A stretch of DNA of 6,203 nt from positions 1 to 6,203 of the forward strand of contig JAGWJU010000083.1 in the NCBI GenBank assembly GCA_028865585.1. Direction: 5' to 3'. The DNA comes from Elusimicrobiota bacterium. Lineage in GTDB: Bacteria; Elusimicrobiota; Elusimicrobia; UBA1565; UBA9628. Positions 1 to 6,182 of this stretch are shown here, one piece after another. Under the pieces are notes generated by a model that saw only the letters and a program-made list of their open reading frames with translations, did no database searches and was not told the origin of the DNA. The translations under genes were made by a program, and so were the position numbers. Every line of letters begins with the position of its first letter. Within the stretch, counting starts at the first letter, position 1.

Positions 1-501
1 TTGGACGGCGAGCTTGAGCACAAGGACTCCGAAGGGCACAAGGGCATCATCTACCCGGGCCTGGCCCAGCGCATGAGCGCGGGCACGGGCATCTGGCACT
101 CGGAGATAAACCCGAGCAAGGCCAAGGACGTGCGGCTGGTGCAGATGTGGGTGGTGCCAGACACTGAATCCATCAATCCCGGTTACGAGCAGCTGGACGT
201 CTCTTCGCAGCTCGCCAAAGGAGGATTGGTGCCCGTGGCCTCCGGGCGGGGGCACGATGCCGCCATTTCCATCCGGCAGAAAAACGCGGTTCTCTGGGCC
301 GGACGCTTGAAACCCGGCGAGACCGTCCGGATTCCCGATGCGCGCTCGGCCCACCTCTATGTCGCCAAGGGCGCGGCCGACCTCGAGGGCCCGGGGACGC
401 TTGGCGAAGGAGACGCCGCCAGACTTTTGGGCGCCGGATCGCCGAAACTTTCCGCCGACGCCAAGAGCGGGGCCGAAATCCTGATCTGGGAGAGCCGCTA
501 G
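1..501 (+). CDS. Pirin family protein (cupin), 5'-truncated by window edge
   Basis: C-terminal ~166 residues of a pirin/YhhW-type bicupin. The reading frame is open from base 1. The opening TTG lies inside the conserved pirin strand (LDGELEHKDS), so it is an internal Leu codon and the real start lies upstream. The family hallmark MSAGTGIWHSE is at residues 25-35 of the visible part. By comparison with YhhW, His33 and Glu35 are the third and fourth ligands of the N-terminal cupin metal site; the HxH pair that completes it would be outside the window. Residues ~85-166 match the degenerate second cupin, including GETVRIPDARSAHLYVAKG and a GEGDAARL turn, and end in ILIWESR. Characterised members are Fe-binding cytoplasmic proteins, some with quercetin 2,3-dioxygenase activity and some acting as transcription cofactors; which applies here cannot be told. 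About 65-70 residues are missing if the length is typical (~230 aa). The stop is TAG, followed by a non-coding gap, so it is probably not in the operon downstream. Confidence 0.93.
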   Translation: MDGELEHKDSEGHKGIIYPGLAQRMSAGTGIWHSEINPSKAKDVRLVQMWVVPDTESINPGYEQLDVSSQLAKGGLVPVASGRGHDAAISIRQKNAVLWAGRLKPGETVRIPDARSAHLYVAKGAADLEGPGTLGEGDAARLLGAGSPKLSADAKSGAEILIWESR

Positions 502-585
502 CCCCTCAAGTCCGCGCGTCCTCCCTCGTGCTTCTGCGCGAAAGACGCCCGCGGCAGCGCGAGCGCCGACACAACGGCGAAGTCC

Positions 586-609
586 GTCGCCAAGAAATTT
601 CTTAGCGAC
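586..609. repeat. 24-bp imperfect palindrome, candidate operator
   Basis: The arms GTCGC (586-590) and GCGAC (605-609) flank a perfect 12-bp palindrome, AAGAAATTTCTT (592-603). Only the 591/604 pair (C opposite A) fails, so 11 of 12 base pairs are symmetric. The dyad ends 4 bases before a TTGACA hexamer at 614. That placement suits a binding site for a dimeric regulator of the downstream ABC operon. As RNA it could fold into a hairpin with an AATT loop, but the first T-run (621-624) is 11 bases beyond it, so an intrinsic terminator for the pirin gene is less convincing. The function is inferred; the symmetry is seen directly. Confidence 0.5.
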
Positions 610-613
610 CCGC

Positions 614-643
614 TTGACAGTTTTCATGCGATTATTTTAGATT
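614..643 (+). promoter_or_regulatory. Putative sigma-70-type promoter of the ABC operon
   Basis: A consensus -35 TTGACA (614-619) is followed after 18 bases by TAGATT (638-643, 4 of 6 matches to TATAAT); a 17-base spacer gives TTAGAT. The local AT content (about 621-645) is well above its surroundings. The predicted transcription start is near 649-651. That is downstream of the ATG at 644 and just before the ATG at 656, so the transcript would have a very short leader. The -10 match is modest, so this is a reasonable but unproven call. Confidence 0.45.
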
Positions 644-655
644 ATGGATGACGTT

Positions 656-1600
656 ATGATTCGTGCTTTCAATCTCACCAAACGCTACGCCTCTCTCACC
701 GCCGTCGATAAAATAAGCTTCGACATTCCCAAGGGCCAAGTCGTCGGCTTCCTCGGCCCCAACGGCGCGGGCAAAACCACGACGATGCGCCTCTTGACCG
801 CGTACCTCCCCGCGAGCTCGGGCCGCTGCGAAGTCATGGGCCACGACGTCTCCAAGGAGCCATTGGCCGTGCGCCGCTCCATCGGCTATCTGCCTGAGAA
901 CAACCCGCTTTACGAGGACTTCGAGGTCACGGACACCCTCCACTACGTGGGCAAGCTGCGCGGCATGACGGATCCGGCGCGGCGCATGGAGCGGGTCAAG
1001 ACCGTTCTTAAGGCTTGCGGTTTAAGGAGCGCGGTCGGGAAAAAAGTTTCCGAACTCTCCAAGGGCTACCGCCAGCGCCTGGGTTTGGCCGGCGCCATCA
1101 TCCATGATCCGGACGTCCTGATTTTGGACGAGCCCACCTCCGGCCTCGATCCGAACCAAGTTCTGGAGGTGCGCGAGCTCATCAAGGATCTAAAAAAGGA
1201 AAAAACCCTCCTGCTTTCGACCCACATTCTATCGGAAGTGACCGCGACGTGCGATCGCATCATCATCATCAGCGCGGGCAAAATCGCAGCCGACGGCACC
1301 GCGGTCGAGATCTCCGGCAGCCTCCAGAACAAGAACCGGCTCTATCTGGAAATGAAAGGCCCGGATTCCGCCGTTTCAGAAGCTCTCTCGGCCCTGCCCG
1401 GCGCGGCGCGAGTCTACCCGGATCAGCAGGACGGAGGCCGCTCGGGCTTCATCGTGGAGTCCGAGGCCAAAACGGATTTACGCGAAGCCGCCTTCAACTT
1501 AGCCGCCGAGAAGCGCTGGCCCATCTTGGCCATGAGCCAGAAGACTTTGAGCCTCGAGGAAGTTTTCCGCAAGCTGACTCAGGAGCAGCCGCAGCCATGA
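656..1600 (+). CDS. ABC transporter ATP-binding protein, GldA-like
   Basis: Cytoplasmic nucleotide-binding subunit of an ABC-2/GldA-type transporter, 314 aa from the ATG at 656. Motifs numbered from that Met: Walker A GPNGAGKTT (34-42), Q-loop position in GYLPENNPLY with Glu81 instead of Gln, signature LSKGYRQR (134-141), Walker B VLILDEP with Asp158 and catalytic Glu159, D-loop SGLD (162-165), and switch His190. GYLPE and LSKGYRQR are typical of the GldA/DrrA-like branch. The ~100-residue C-terminal extension after the ATPase core is also usual there and ends in the conserved SLEEVFRKLT. I chose 656 because MIRAFNLTKRY is the common family start, a weak GGA ribosome-binding element (646-648) lies 7 bases before it, and the candidate promoter would start transcription after 644. 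An in-frame ATG at 644 gives 318 aa and cannot be excluded. The stop overlaps the permease start (ATGA). Confidence 0.95.
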   Translation: MIRAFNLTKRYASLTAVDKISFDIPKGQVVGFLGPNGAGKTTTMRLLTAYLPASSGRCEVMGHDVSKEPLAVRRSIGYLPENNPLYEDFEVTDTLHYVGKLRGMTDPARRMERVKTVLKACGLRSAVGKKVSELSKGYRQRLGLAGAIIHDPDVLILDEPTSGLDPNQVLEVRELIKDLKKEKTLLLSTHILSEVTATCDRIIIISAGKIAADGTAVEISGSLQNKNRLYLEMKGPDSAVSEALSALPGAARVYPDQQDGGRSGFIVESEAKTDLREAAFNLAAEKRWPILAMSQKTLSLEEVFRKLTQEQPQP

Positions 1601-2343
1601 ACGAAAAAGCTCCGATTCTCCAGTTCCACGCCATCCGGGCCTTAGCCGCGCGGGGATTCAAAACCTACGTGGAGTCGCCCTCGGCTTACGTAGTCCTCTT
1701 CGTGTTTTACCTGCTTACCGGCTACCTCTTCACCCTGCCGCTGTTCTTGACGGGCCAAGCCTCCATCGCCGGCATGAAGGACTTCGTGCCTCTGCTCTTG
1801 ACGTTCCTGGTGCCGGCGCTGGCCATGGGGCTCCTGGCCGAGGAGATGCGCTCGGGGACCTTCGAGACCTTGGCGACCCTGCCGCTTGAGGACTGGGACA
1901 TCACTCTCGGGAAATACCTGGGCTTTGCCGCGTTCTACCTTTTGGCCGTAGCCGGGCTCCTATTCTATCCCATCGTTCTTTCCTTTATGGTCCAGCCGCC
2001 TTCGCATCTGGATTGGGGACAGACCATCGGCATTCTGTGCTCCTTCTCCTGCTTGGGGCTCATGTACGGCGCCATCGGGCTTTACGCTTCGTCTTTGCAT
2101 AAGAACCAAATCGTCGCTCTGGTCACGGCTTTTCTCATCGCCTTCGTCCTTTTTCTTTTCGGCAAACTCGACAACTTCTTTTCGGGTCCCATGGCGACCA
2201 TCGTCGAGTTCGTCGGCTCGGATTCTCACATGATGGCTATGTCCAAGGGCGTCTTTGACTCGCGCGACATCATTTATTTCGCGAGCGTCATTTTCGGGTT
2301 CCTTTATCTGACGGCGCAGAGGCTTTCGAACAGGCGATTTTAA
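1597..2343 (+). CDS. ABC-2 type transporter permease, GldF-like
   Basis: Integral inner-membrane subunit, 248 aa, with about six hydrophobic segments (roughly residues 29-51, 63-81, 107-129, 142-166, 171-189 and 226-243). The family signature lies between segments 2 and 3: AEEMRSGTFETLATLPLE (81-98) followed by LGKYLG (104-109). This is the conserved cytoplasmic element of GldF and related ABC-2 permeases that contacts the ATPase. The N-terminal SPSAYVVLFVFYLLTGYLF also fits GldF. The frame is open further upstream (from 1249), but that part overlaps the ATPase gene and is not permease-like. The ATG at 1597 overlaps the ATPase stop by four bases and has AGGAG at 1581-1585, 11 bases upstream. 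The gene ends in TAA directly abutting the next ATG. It probably pairs as a homodimer with two ATPase subunits. The transported substrate is unknown. Confidence 0.93.
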   Translation: MNEKAPILQFHAIRALAARGFKTYVESPSAYVVLFVFYLLTGYLFTLPLFLTGQASIAGMKDFVPLLLTFLVPALAMGLLAEEMRSGTFETLATLPLEDWDITLGKYLGFAAFYLLAVAGLLFYPIVLSFMVQPPSHLDWGQTIGILCSFSCLGLMYGAIGLYASSLHKNQIVALVTAFLIAFVLFLFGKLDNFFSGPMATIVEFVGSDSHMMAMSKGVFDSRDIIYFASVIFGFLYLTAQRLSNRRF

Positions 2344-3918
2344 ATGAACAGGACCAAGAAACTCGCGTTCTCCTGGACCGGCACGGCCCTGGTGCTGGCC
2401 ATCCTGGCCGCCGCGAACGTCGCCGCGCACTTCGTCTACGGGCGCCTCGACTTTTCCGCCGGACGCATCTACACGCTTTCCTCGGGCACCAAGAACATCC
2501 TGGGCCAGCTCAAGGACGACATGGTGGTCAAGGTCTACTACTCGCCGCACCTGCCCGCGCCCTACGGCCCCAACGGGTTCTACGTCCACGACCTGCTGGA
2601 GGAGTACCGCAGCGCCTCGCACGGCTACATGAAGCTCGAGTTCGTCGATCCCGATTCCAGCAGCAAGGCCAAGCAGGAGGCCGAGGACGCCGGCATTGAG
2701 CCCGTGCAAATCAACGTCCTTTCCAAGGATCAGTTCTCGGTCAAGCAGATTTTCATGGGCGCGGTTTTCCTCTATCAAGGCAAAACCGCGGTCATCCCTA
2801 TTTTCCAGGATATGTCCAACCTGGAGTACGACATCAGCCAGCGCATCAACAAGCTGACCCAAACCAAGACCAAGACCCTGGGATTCGTTACGGGGCACGG
2901 GGAAAAATCTCCCACGGATCAGGATACGGCCCGGCTTTTCCAATCTATCGCTGACGAGGCCAGCCTGCAGACCATCTCCCTGGACAAACCCATTGATCCG
3001 AAGTTCGACGCCCTGTGGATTCTGGGAGCGCGGGAAGCCTACAAGCCCCAGGAAATCGGGCGCCTTGAGGCCTGGGTCGACTCGGGACGGCCGCTGGGCA
3101 TCCTCATCGACAGAAGCAACGTCAGCGTCCAAAGCTTCCAGTCCTCGCCCATTTCAACCGGACTCTCGGCCCTGCTCGCGAAATGGGGCGCGAACGTCAG
3201 CCCGGAATTCGTAGCCGATGATCAGAACGAAAAAATCCAGCTTGCGGCGCGCATGGGGCCCTTTGTCCTGCCCATCATCCGCGACTACCCTTTCATTCCG
3301 GTGGTCAACCACCTCGACGCCAAGAGCCCCGTCACCCGGGGCATCGACGCGCTCACGTTCCCGTTCGTCCACGCCATCATTTTCAAATCGCCCGAGGGCT
3401 CGGGTTTGGCCTACGAATCGTTGGCGGATTCGACGTCCAAGAGCTGGCTTGAACAGGGCTACTTCATCAATCCGCAGCTTTCCTCCAATTTATCCACCGC
3501 GCATCCCGGGCCCTTTTCTCTAGCCGGACTTATCACCGGCGACTTCTACAAAGCCACGCCCAGCTCGGTCCAAGCCGTCGCGGGAGTGCCCAACCGCCAA
3601 GCGCCCGGCAAGGTGATCGTAGTCGGGACCTCCTACCAGCTCGATCCCCAGCTCTCCGGCAAAGCCTCGGACGACGCCTTTGTTTTGAACCTGCTCGACT
3701 GGTCCATGCAGAACAAGAACCTTCTCTCCATCCGCGCCAAAGCCGTAAGCTACCGCCCTCTGCGCACATTCCCGACGGCCGAACGGGAACTCCTCAAGTA
3801 CCTGCTGGTGTTCTTTCCGACGCTGCTGCTTATCGTAATCGCGCTTTTCGTCTACCGCCGGCAAAAACTCGTGCGGAGATTCCTGCCGCTGGCCTACGGG
3901 GAGCCCGGGAATGTTTAA
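2344..3918 (+). CDS. GldG family ABC-transporter auxiliary protein
   Basis: 524-aa membrane-anchored protein of the GldG/ABC_transp_aux type. An N-terminal hydrophobic anchor (residues ~9-31) is followed by FSAGRIYTLSSGTKNILGQL (37-56), close to the GldG pattern in which an Arg/Lys-Ile-Tyr-Thr-Leu-Ser segment precedes a soluble domain. The soluble domain carries the conserved GHGEKSP (184-190). After it, FDALWILGAREAYKPQEIGR (from 221) through DSGRPLGILID resembles the GATase1-like fold proposed for the family, with no evident catalytic triad. A second hydrophobic segment (~486-504) is followed by a basic tail (YRRQKLVRR). The two anchors should place the large middle domain outside the cytoplasm. 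The ATG abuts the permease stop (TAAATG) and has only a weak AGG nearby, so translation is probably coupled. In Bacteroidetes GldG works with GldA and GldF in gliding; here that role is not established. Confidence 0.9.
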   Translation: MNRTKKLAFSWTGTALVLAILAAANVAAHFVYGRLDFSAGRIYTLSSGTKNILGQLKDDMVVKVYYSPHLPAPYGPNGFYVHDLLEEYRSASHGYMKLEFVDPDSSSKAKQEAEDAGIEPVQINVLSKDQFSVKQIFMGAVFLYQGKTAVIPIFQDMSNLEYDISQRINKLTQTKTKTLGFVTGHGEKSPTDQDTARLFQSIADEASLQTISLDKPIDPKFDALWILGAREAYKPQEIGRLEAWVDSGRPLGILIDRSNVSVQSFQSSPISTGLSALLAKWGANVSPEFVADDQNEKIQLAARMGPFVLPIIRDYPFIPVVNHLDAKSPVTRGIDALTFPFVHAIIFKSPEGSGLAYESLADSTSKSWLEQGYFINPQLSSNLSTAHPGPFSLAGLITGDFYKATPSSVQAVAGVPNRQAPGKVIVVGTSYQLDPQLSGKASDDAFVLNLLDWSMQNKNLLSIRAKAVSYRPLRTFPTAERELLKYLLVFFPTLLLIVIALFVYRRQKLVRRFLPLAYGEPGNV

Positions 3919-4858
3919 GCGCCTGGGCGTCTTGGCCGCAATCCTCATCGCCTTGTGCCTGGCCATCTTCTACTTCTTCGCCCACGCTTGGGCGCCTCGG
4001 GGCAAGGTGCCTCTGGCCGAAATCGGCGAAACCGTAGACGCCATCGACATTTCCGGGCCTTCCGGCCCCATCGCCTTGCGCAAGACAGCGGGGGCTTGGA
4101 CCATGACCGCTCCGGTCCAGGATCGCGCGGACTCCGAGGCTTGCCGCGAGCTCATCAAGAGCCTCTCGGGCCTCGCAGTGGGGGACGCCGTCGCCGAAAA
4201 CCCGGCGTCCTATCCCGAATACGACATTCAGGAAGCCAGCGCCACGCGCGTGAGCCTTTCAGCGGGGAGCCCGCCCAAAAAGATCTTCGACGCCTACTTC
4301 GGGAAGACCGCCATCGGGTTCAACTCGATTTACCTGCGCTGGCCGGACAAAAAACCCGTCTACCTGGCCGAGGGCCTGAGCCGCTATATGGCGACCAAGA
4401 CGGCCTCCGACTACCGCGATCGGGAAGTGTTCTCCGTACCGCAGGACTCCGCCGCCGCGATCACGGTCAACCTGGGCCGCCGCGTCTACGCCGTGGAAAA
4501 ATCGAGTTCAGGCTGGATTTTCAAGTCGCCCAAGCGCGCGGCCCAGGAGGCGTCCAACCTCGTTGACGATCTCTACAGTCTGCGCATCGCGGGCTTCCCG
4601 CCCGCAACCGAGCCCGCAGCCCGGATGGGGTTTTCACGTCCGCTTTTAAGCGTCGAGGTCAGCGGCGCGGGGGAGAAAGAAGCGCTGGTTGTCGGGCGTC
4701 CGGTCAAGCCGACGATGAAGAAGCAGCCTCCGGCCTACGACTACGCGAAAGCTTCCGGCCGCGCTTCACCTTTCTACCTTAACGTCTACGACGTCAACGC
4801 CCTCCTGCACCGCCTGGTTCCGCCCGCGCGGACCGCGGCGAAGAAACCCCGCGGCTAA
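3911..4858 (+). CDS. DUF4340 domain-containing protein, membrane-anchored
   Basis: 315-aa protein with one N-terminal hydrophobic anchor (residues ~5-25) and a large, probably extracytoplasmic, domain. It contains two copies of a repeat unit. AIDISG...LRKTAGAW (44-63) plus TMTAP aligns without gaps to AITVNL...VEKSSSGW (183-202) plus IFKSP, placing Trp63-x4-Pro68 against Trp202-x4-Pro207. Later, IYLR (140-143) matches FYLN (288-291). The motif order (W-x4-P, helix, YPEYDI, strand, FGK, YLR, VYL) is that of DUF4340. Cys16 is not in a lipobox because Leu precedes it, so this is an uncleaved anchor. The start is supported by GGGGAG (3898-3903), 7 bases before the ATG, and by an 8-base overlap with the GldG gene. 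DUF4340 genes commonly follow GldA/F/G sets, so this is probably a fourth subunit. The biochemical role is unknown. Confidence 0.88.
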   Translation: MFKRLGVLAAILIALCLAIFYFFAHAWAPRGKVPLAEIGETVDAIDISGPSGPIALRKTAGAWTMTAPVQDRADSEACRELIKSLSGLAVGDAVAENPASYPEYDIQEASATRVSLSAGSPPKKIFDAYFGKTAIGFNSIYLRWPDKKPVYLAEGLSRYMATKTASDYRDREVFSVPQDSAAAITVNLGRRVYAVEKSSSGWIFKSPKRAAQEASNLVDDLYSLRIAGFPPATEPAARMGFSRPLLSVEVSGAGEKEALVVGRPVKPTMKKQPPAYDYAKASGRASPFYLNVYDVNALLHRLVPPARTAAKKPRG

Positions 4859-4902
4859 CCGCTTGCGCGCCCTGGCCCAGCTATAGGACAATAGCCCACG
4901 CC

Positions 4903-5709
4903 ATGCTCGTCCATCCCGACATCAATCCGGTCGCCTTTCGCATCGGCCCCCTGGAGGTCCACTGGTACGGGCTCATGTATCTCGCGGGCTTTTTGGGCTG
5001 CTGGAAGCTGGGCCTCATCCGAGCGGCCAAGGCCCACGTGCGCTGGCCGGCCGAGCGCGTGGCCGATCTCATGTCTTACGCCGTGGCCGGCGTGGTGCTG
5101 GGAGGGCGCCTAGGCTACATGATTTTCTACGCCTACTCGCCCGGCGGGCAATGGCTTGAGTGGCGCGATCCGCTCATGATCTTCCGCGTCTGGGACGGAG
5201 GAATGTCCTTCCACGGCGGACTCCTGGGCGTCATCGCCGCGATGCTGGTCTTCGCGCGCAAGCAAAAAATTTCCTTCTGGGACGTGGCCGATTTCGCCGC
5301 GGTTTTAACGCCCCTGGGGCTTTTCTTTGGGCGCATCGGCAACTTCATCAACGGCGAGCTCTGGGGCAAGCCGACACGTTTGCCCTGGGGCATGGTTTTT
5401 CAAAGCGCGCCCGACCGTCTGCCGCGCCACCCCAGCCAGCTCTATGAAGCGGCCTTGGAGGGTTTGGCGCTCCTGGGCATTCTCTGGTGGTTTGGCTCCA
5501 AGCCGCGCCCGCGCATGGCGGCGAGCGGCCTCTTCCTACTGGGCTACGGAGTGTTCCGCTTCCTCGTCGAGTTTGTCCGCGTGCCCGACCCTCAGTTCGG
5601 CTACTTAGCTTGGGGCTGGGTGACCATGGGGCAGATTCTCTGCGTGCCGATGATTGTTTCCGGCGCGCTCATCCTTGCGTTCGCCGCTCGGCGCCGCGCG
5701 CGAAGCTAA
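4903..5709 (+). CDS. lgt: Prolipoprotein diacylglyceryl transferase (Lgt)
   Basis: Inner-membrane enzyme that transfers diacylglyceryl from phosphatidylglycerol to the lipobox Cys of prolipoproteins, the first step of lipoprotein maturation. It is 268 aa, slightly shorter than the E. coli enzyme (291), with about seven hydrophobic segments. Diagnostic motifs: HPDINPVAFRIGPLEVHWYG (4-23), including Tyr26 shortly after; GGRLGY (67-72); SFHGGLLG (102-109) with His104 corresponding to E. coli His103; the Lgt signature GRIGNFINGELWG (143-155) with Arg144, Asn147 and Glu152; HPSQLYEA (176-183); and GYGVFRFLVEFVRVPD (214-229) with Arg219 and Glu223, matching E. coli Arg239 and Glu243. All expected catalytic residues are present. 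The start at 4903 matches the usual family N-terminus. Only a distant AGGA (4885-4888, 14 bases away) serves as a ribosome-binding element. It may be read through from the ABC operon 44 bases upstream or from its own weak promoter. Confidence 0.98.
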   Translation: MLVHPDINPVAFRIGPLEVHWYGLMYLAGFLGCWKLGLIRAAKAHVRWPAERVADLMSYAVAGVVLGGRLGYMIFYAYSPGGQWLEWRDPLMIFRVWDGGMSFHGGLLGVIAAMLVFARKQKISFWDVADFAAVLTPLGLFFGRIGNFINGELWGKPTRLPWGMVFQSAPDRLPRHPSQLYEAALEGLALLGILWWFGSKPRPRMAASGLFLLGYGVFRFLVEFVRVPDPQFGYLAWGWVTMGQILCVPMIVSGALILAFAARRRARS

Positions 5710-5710
5710 C

Positions 5711-6142
5711 TTAAGGCTGCTCTTGCTCCGGGGCTGACGCGACCGTCGGCTGTTCGGCCTGCGGCGCCGTCTCCACGGCCGCGGGAGCGGGGGAACTAAT
5801 CGGCGCGGGTCCGGCGCGCTTGGCCGTGGGCCGCCGCGGTTTCTTCTTCGTTGCGGGTTTGGCCGAAGGCTTTCCCGCTTTTTTAGCGGGCGTTTTGATC
5901 TTTTTGATCTTGGCGAGCTTATCCGCCTTGGCGCGCGCGGCTTCCGCTTCCTTGCGCGCGGCTTTAAACGCCTTCTTGGCTTGTTTGGCGGCCTTTCGCG
6001 CCTTCTTATAGCGGACCTTGGCTTGGTGCGCGGCCTCTTTGGCCGACTTCGCCCTAGCCTCGGCGCTCCGCGCTTTGGCTTCCGCCAAAACGGCCTGGGT
6101 CGAAGCCGTCTGCGCGGCGTTCTGGGTCATGCCTTCACTCAT
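5711..6142 (-). CDS. Lys/Ala-rich histone-H1-like basic protein, hypothetical
   Basis: 143-aa protein of very low complexity, not assignable to a named family. It has three zones. Residues ~17-83 are an Ala/Lys/Arg/Glu-rich predicted long helix or coiled coil, with Ala at nearly every third or fourth position (for example KKARKAAKQAKKAFKAARKE). Residues ~84-110 are a basic Pro/Lys/Ala tail (KTPAKKAGKPSAKPATKKK), like histone H1 C-termini and bacterial H1-like proteins. Residues ~111-143 are an uncharged-to-acidic Pro/Ala/Glu/Gln end (APEQEQP). There is no signal peptide or membrane segment, so it should be cytoplasmic, and nucleic-acid binding is plausible. The start at 6142 is favoured over a Met four codons later because AAGAGG (6150-6155) lies 7 bases upstream. 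This real ribosome-binding site and a TATAAT box argue that the gene is genuine despite its composition. It converges with lgt. Alternatives include a phasin-like or ribosome-associated basic protein. Confidence 0.75.
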   Translation of the reverse strand: MSEGMTQNAAQTASTQAVLAEAKARSAEARAKSAKEAAHQAKVRYKKARKAAKQAKKAFKAARKEAEAARAKADKLAKIKKIKTPAKKAGKPSAKPATKKKPRRPTAKRAGPAPISSPAPAAVETAPQAEQPTVASAPEQEQP

Positions 6143-6149
6143 GGGAATA

Positions 6150-6155
6150 CCTCTT
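6150..6155 (-). promoter_or_regulatory. Shine-Dalgarno site deciding the basic-protein start
   Basis: Minus-strand AAGAGG, seven bases before the ATG at 6142-6140. It is among the clearest ribosome-binding sites in the window. It selects the first Met of the Lys/Ala-rich protein over the downstream in-frame Met (6130-6128), which would leave too long a spacer. Confidence 0.7.
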
Positions 6156-6182
6156 GGGAAAAGCCGATTGGGGAACGGAGCT

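Noticed and set aside
1258..1270. CAT trinucleotide run
   Set aside because: Only four units, in frame within the conserved RIIIISAGKI strand of the ATPase. It reflects protein constraint rather than a microsatellite.
1249..1596. Upstream extension of the permease frame
   Set aside because: It overlaps the conserved C-terminal part of the ATPase and is Arg/Ser-rich, with no permease homology. The ATGA overlap at 1597 and AGGAG upstream mark the real start.
1960..3132. 390-codon open frame on the minus strand across the permease and GldG genes
   Set aside because: It lies antisense to two convincing conserved genes. Its translation is rich in Gly/Val/Asp/Arg/Leu with no recognisable domain. 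Long antisense frames are expected in GC-rich genes with strong third-position bias.
3953..3961. Possible lipobox around Cys16 of the DUF4340 protein
   Set aside because: The residue before Cys is Leu, not Gly/Ala/Ser, and the hydrophobic segment continues past the Cys. An uncleaved transmembrane anchor fits better, despite the nearby lgt gene.
3955..4566. 203-codon plus-strand frame inside the DUF4340 gene
   Set aside because: The Arg/Gly/Pro/His-rich translation is typical of a shifted frame in GC-rich coding DNA. The DUF4340 frame has the ribosome-binding site and the domain motifs.
4851..4862. GCGG-CTAA-CCGC hairpin at the DUF4340 stop codon as operon terminator
   Set aside because: The stem is only 4 bp and no T-run follows, so termination here is not supported; read-through into lgt is as likely.
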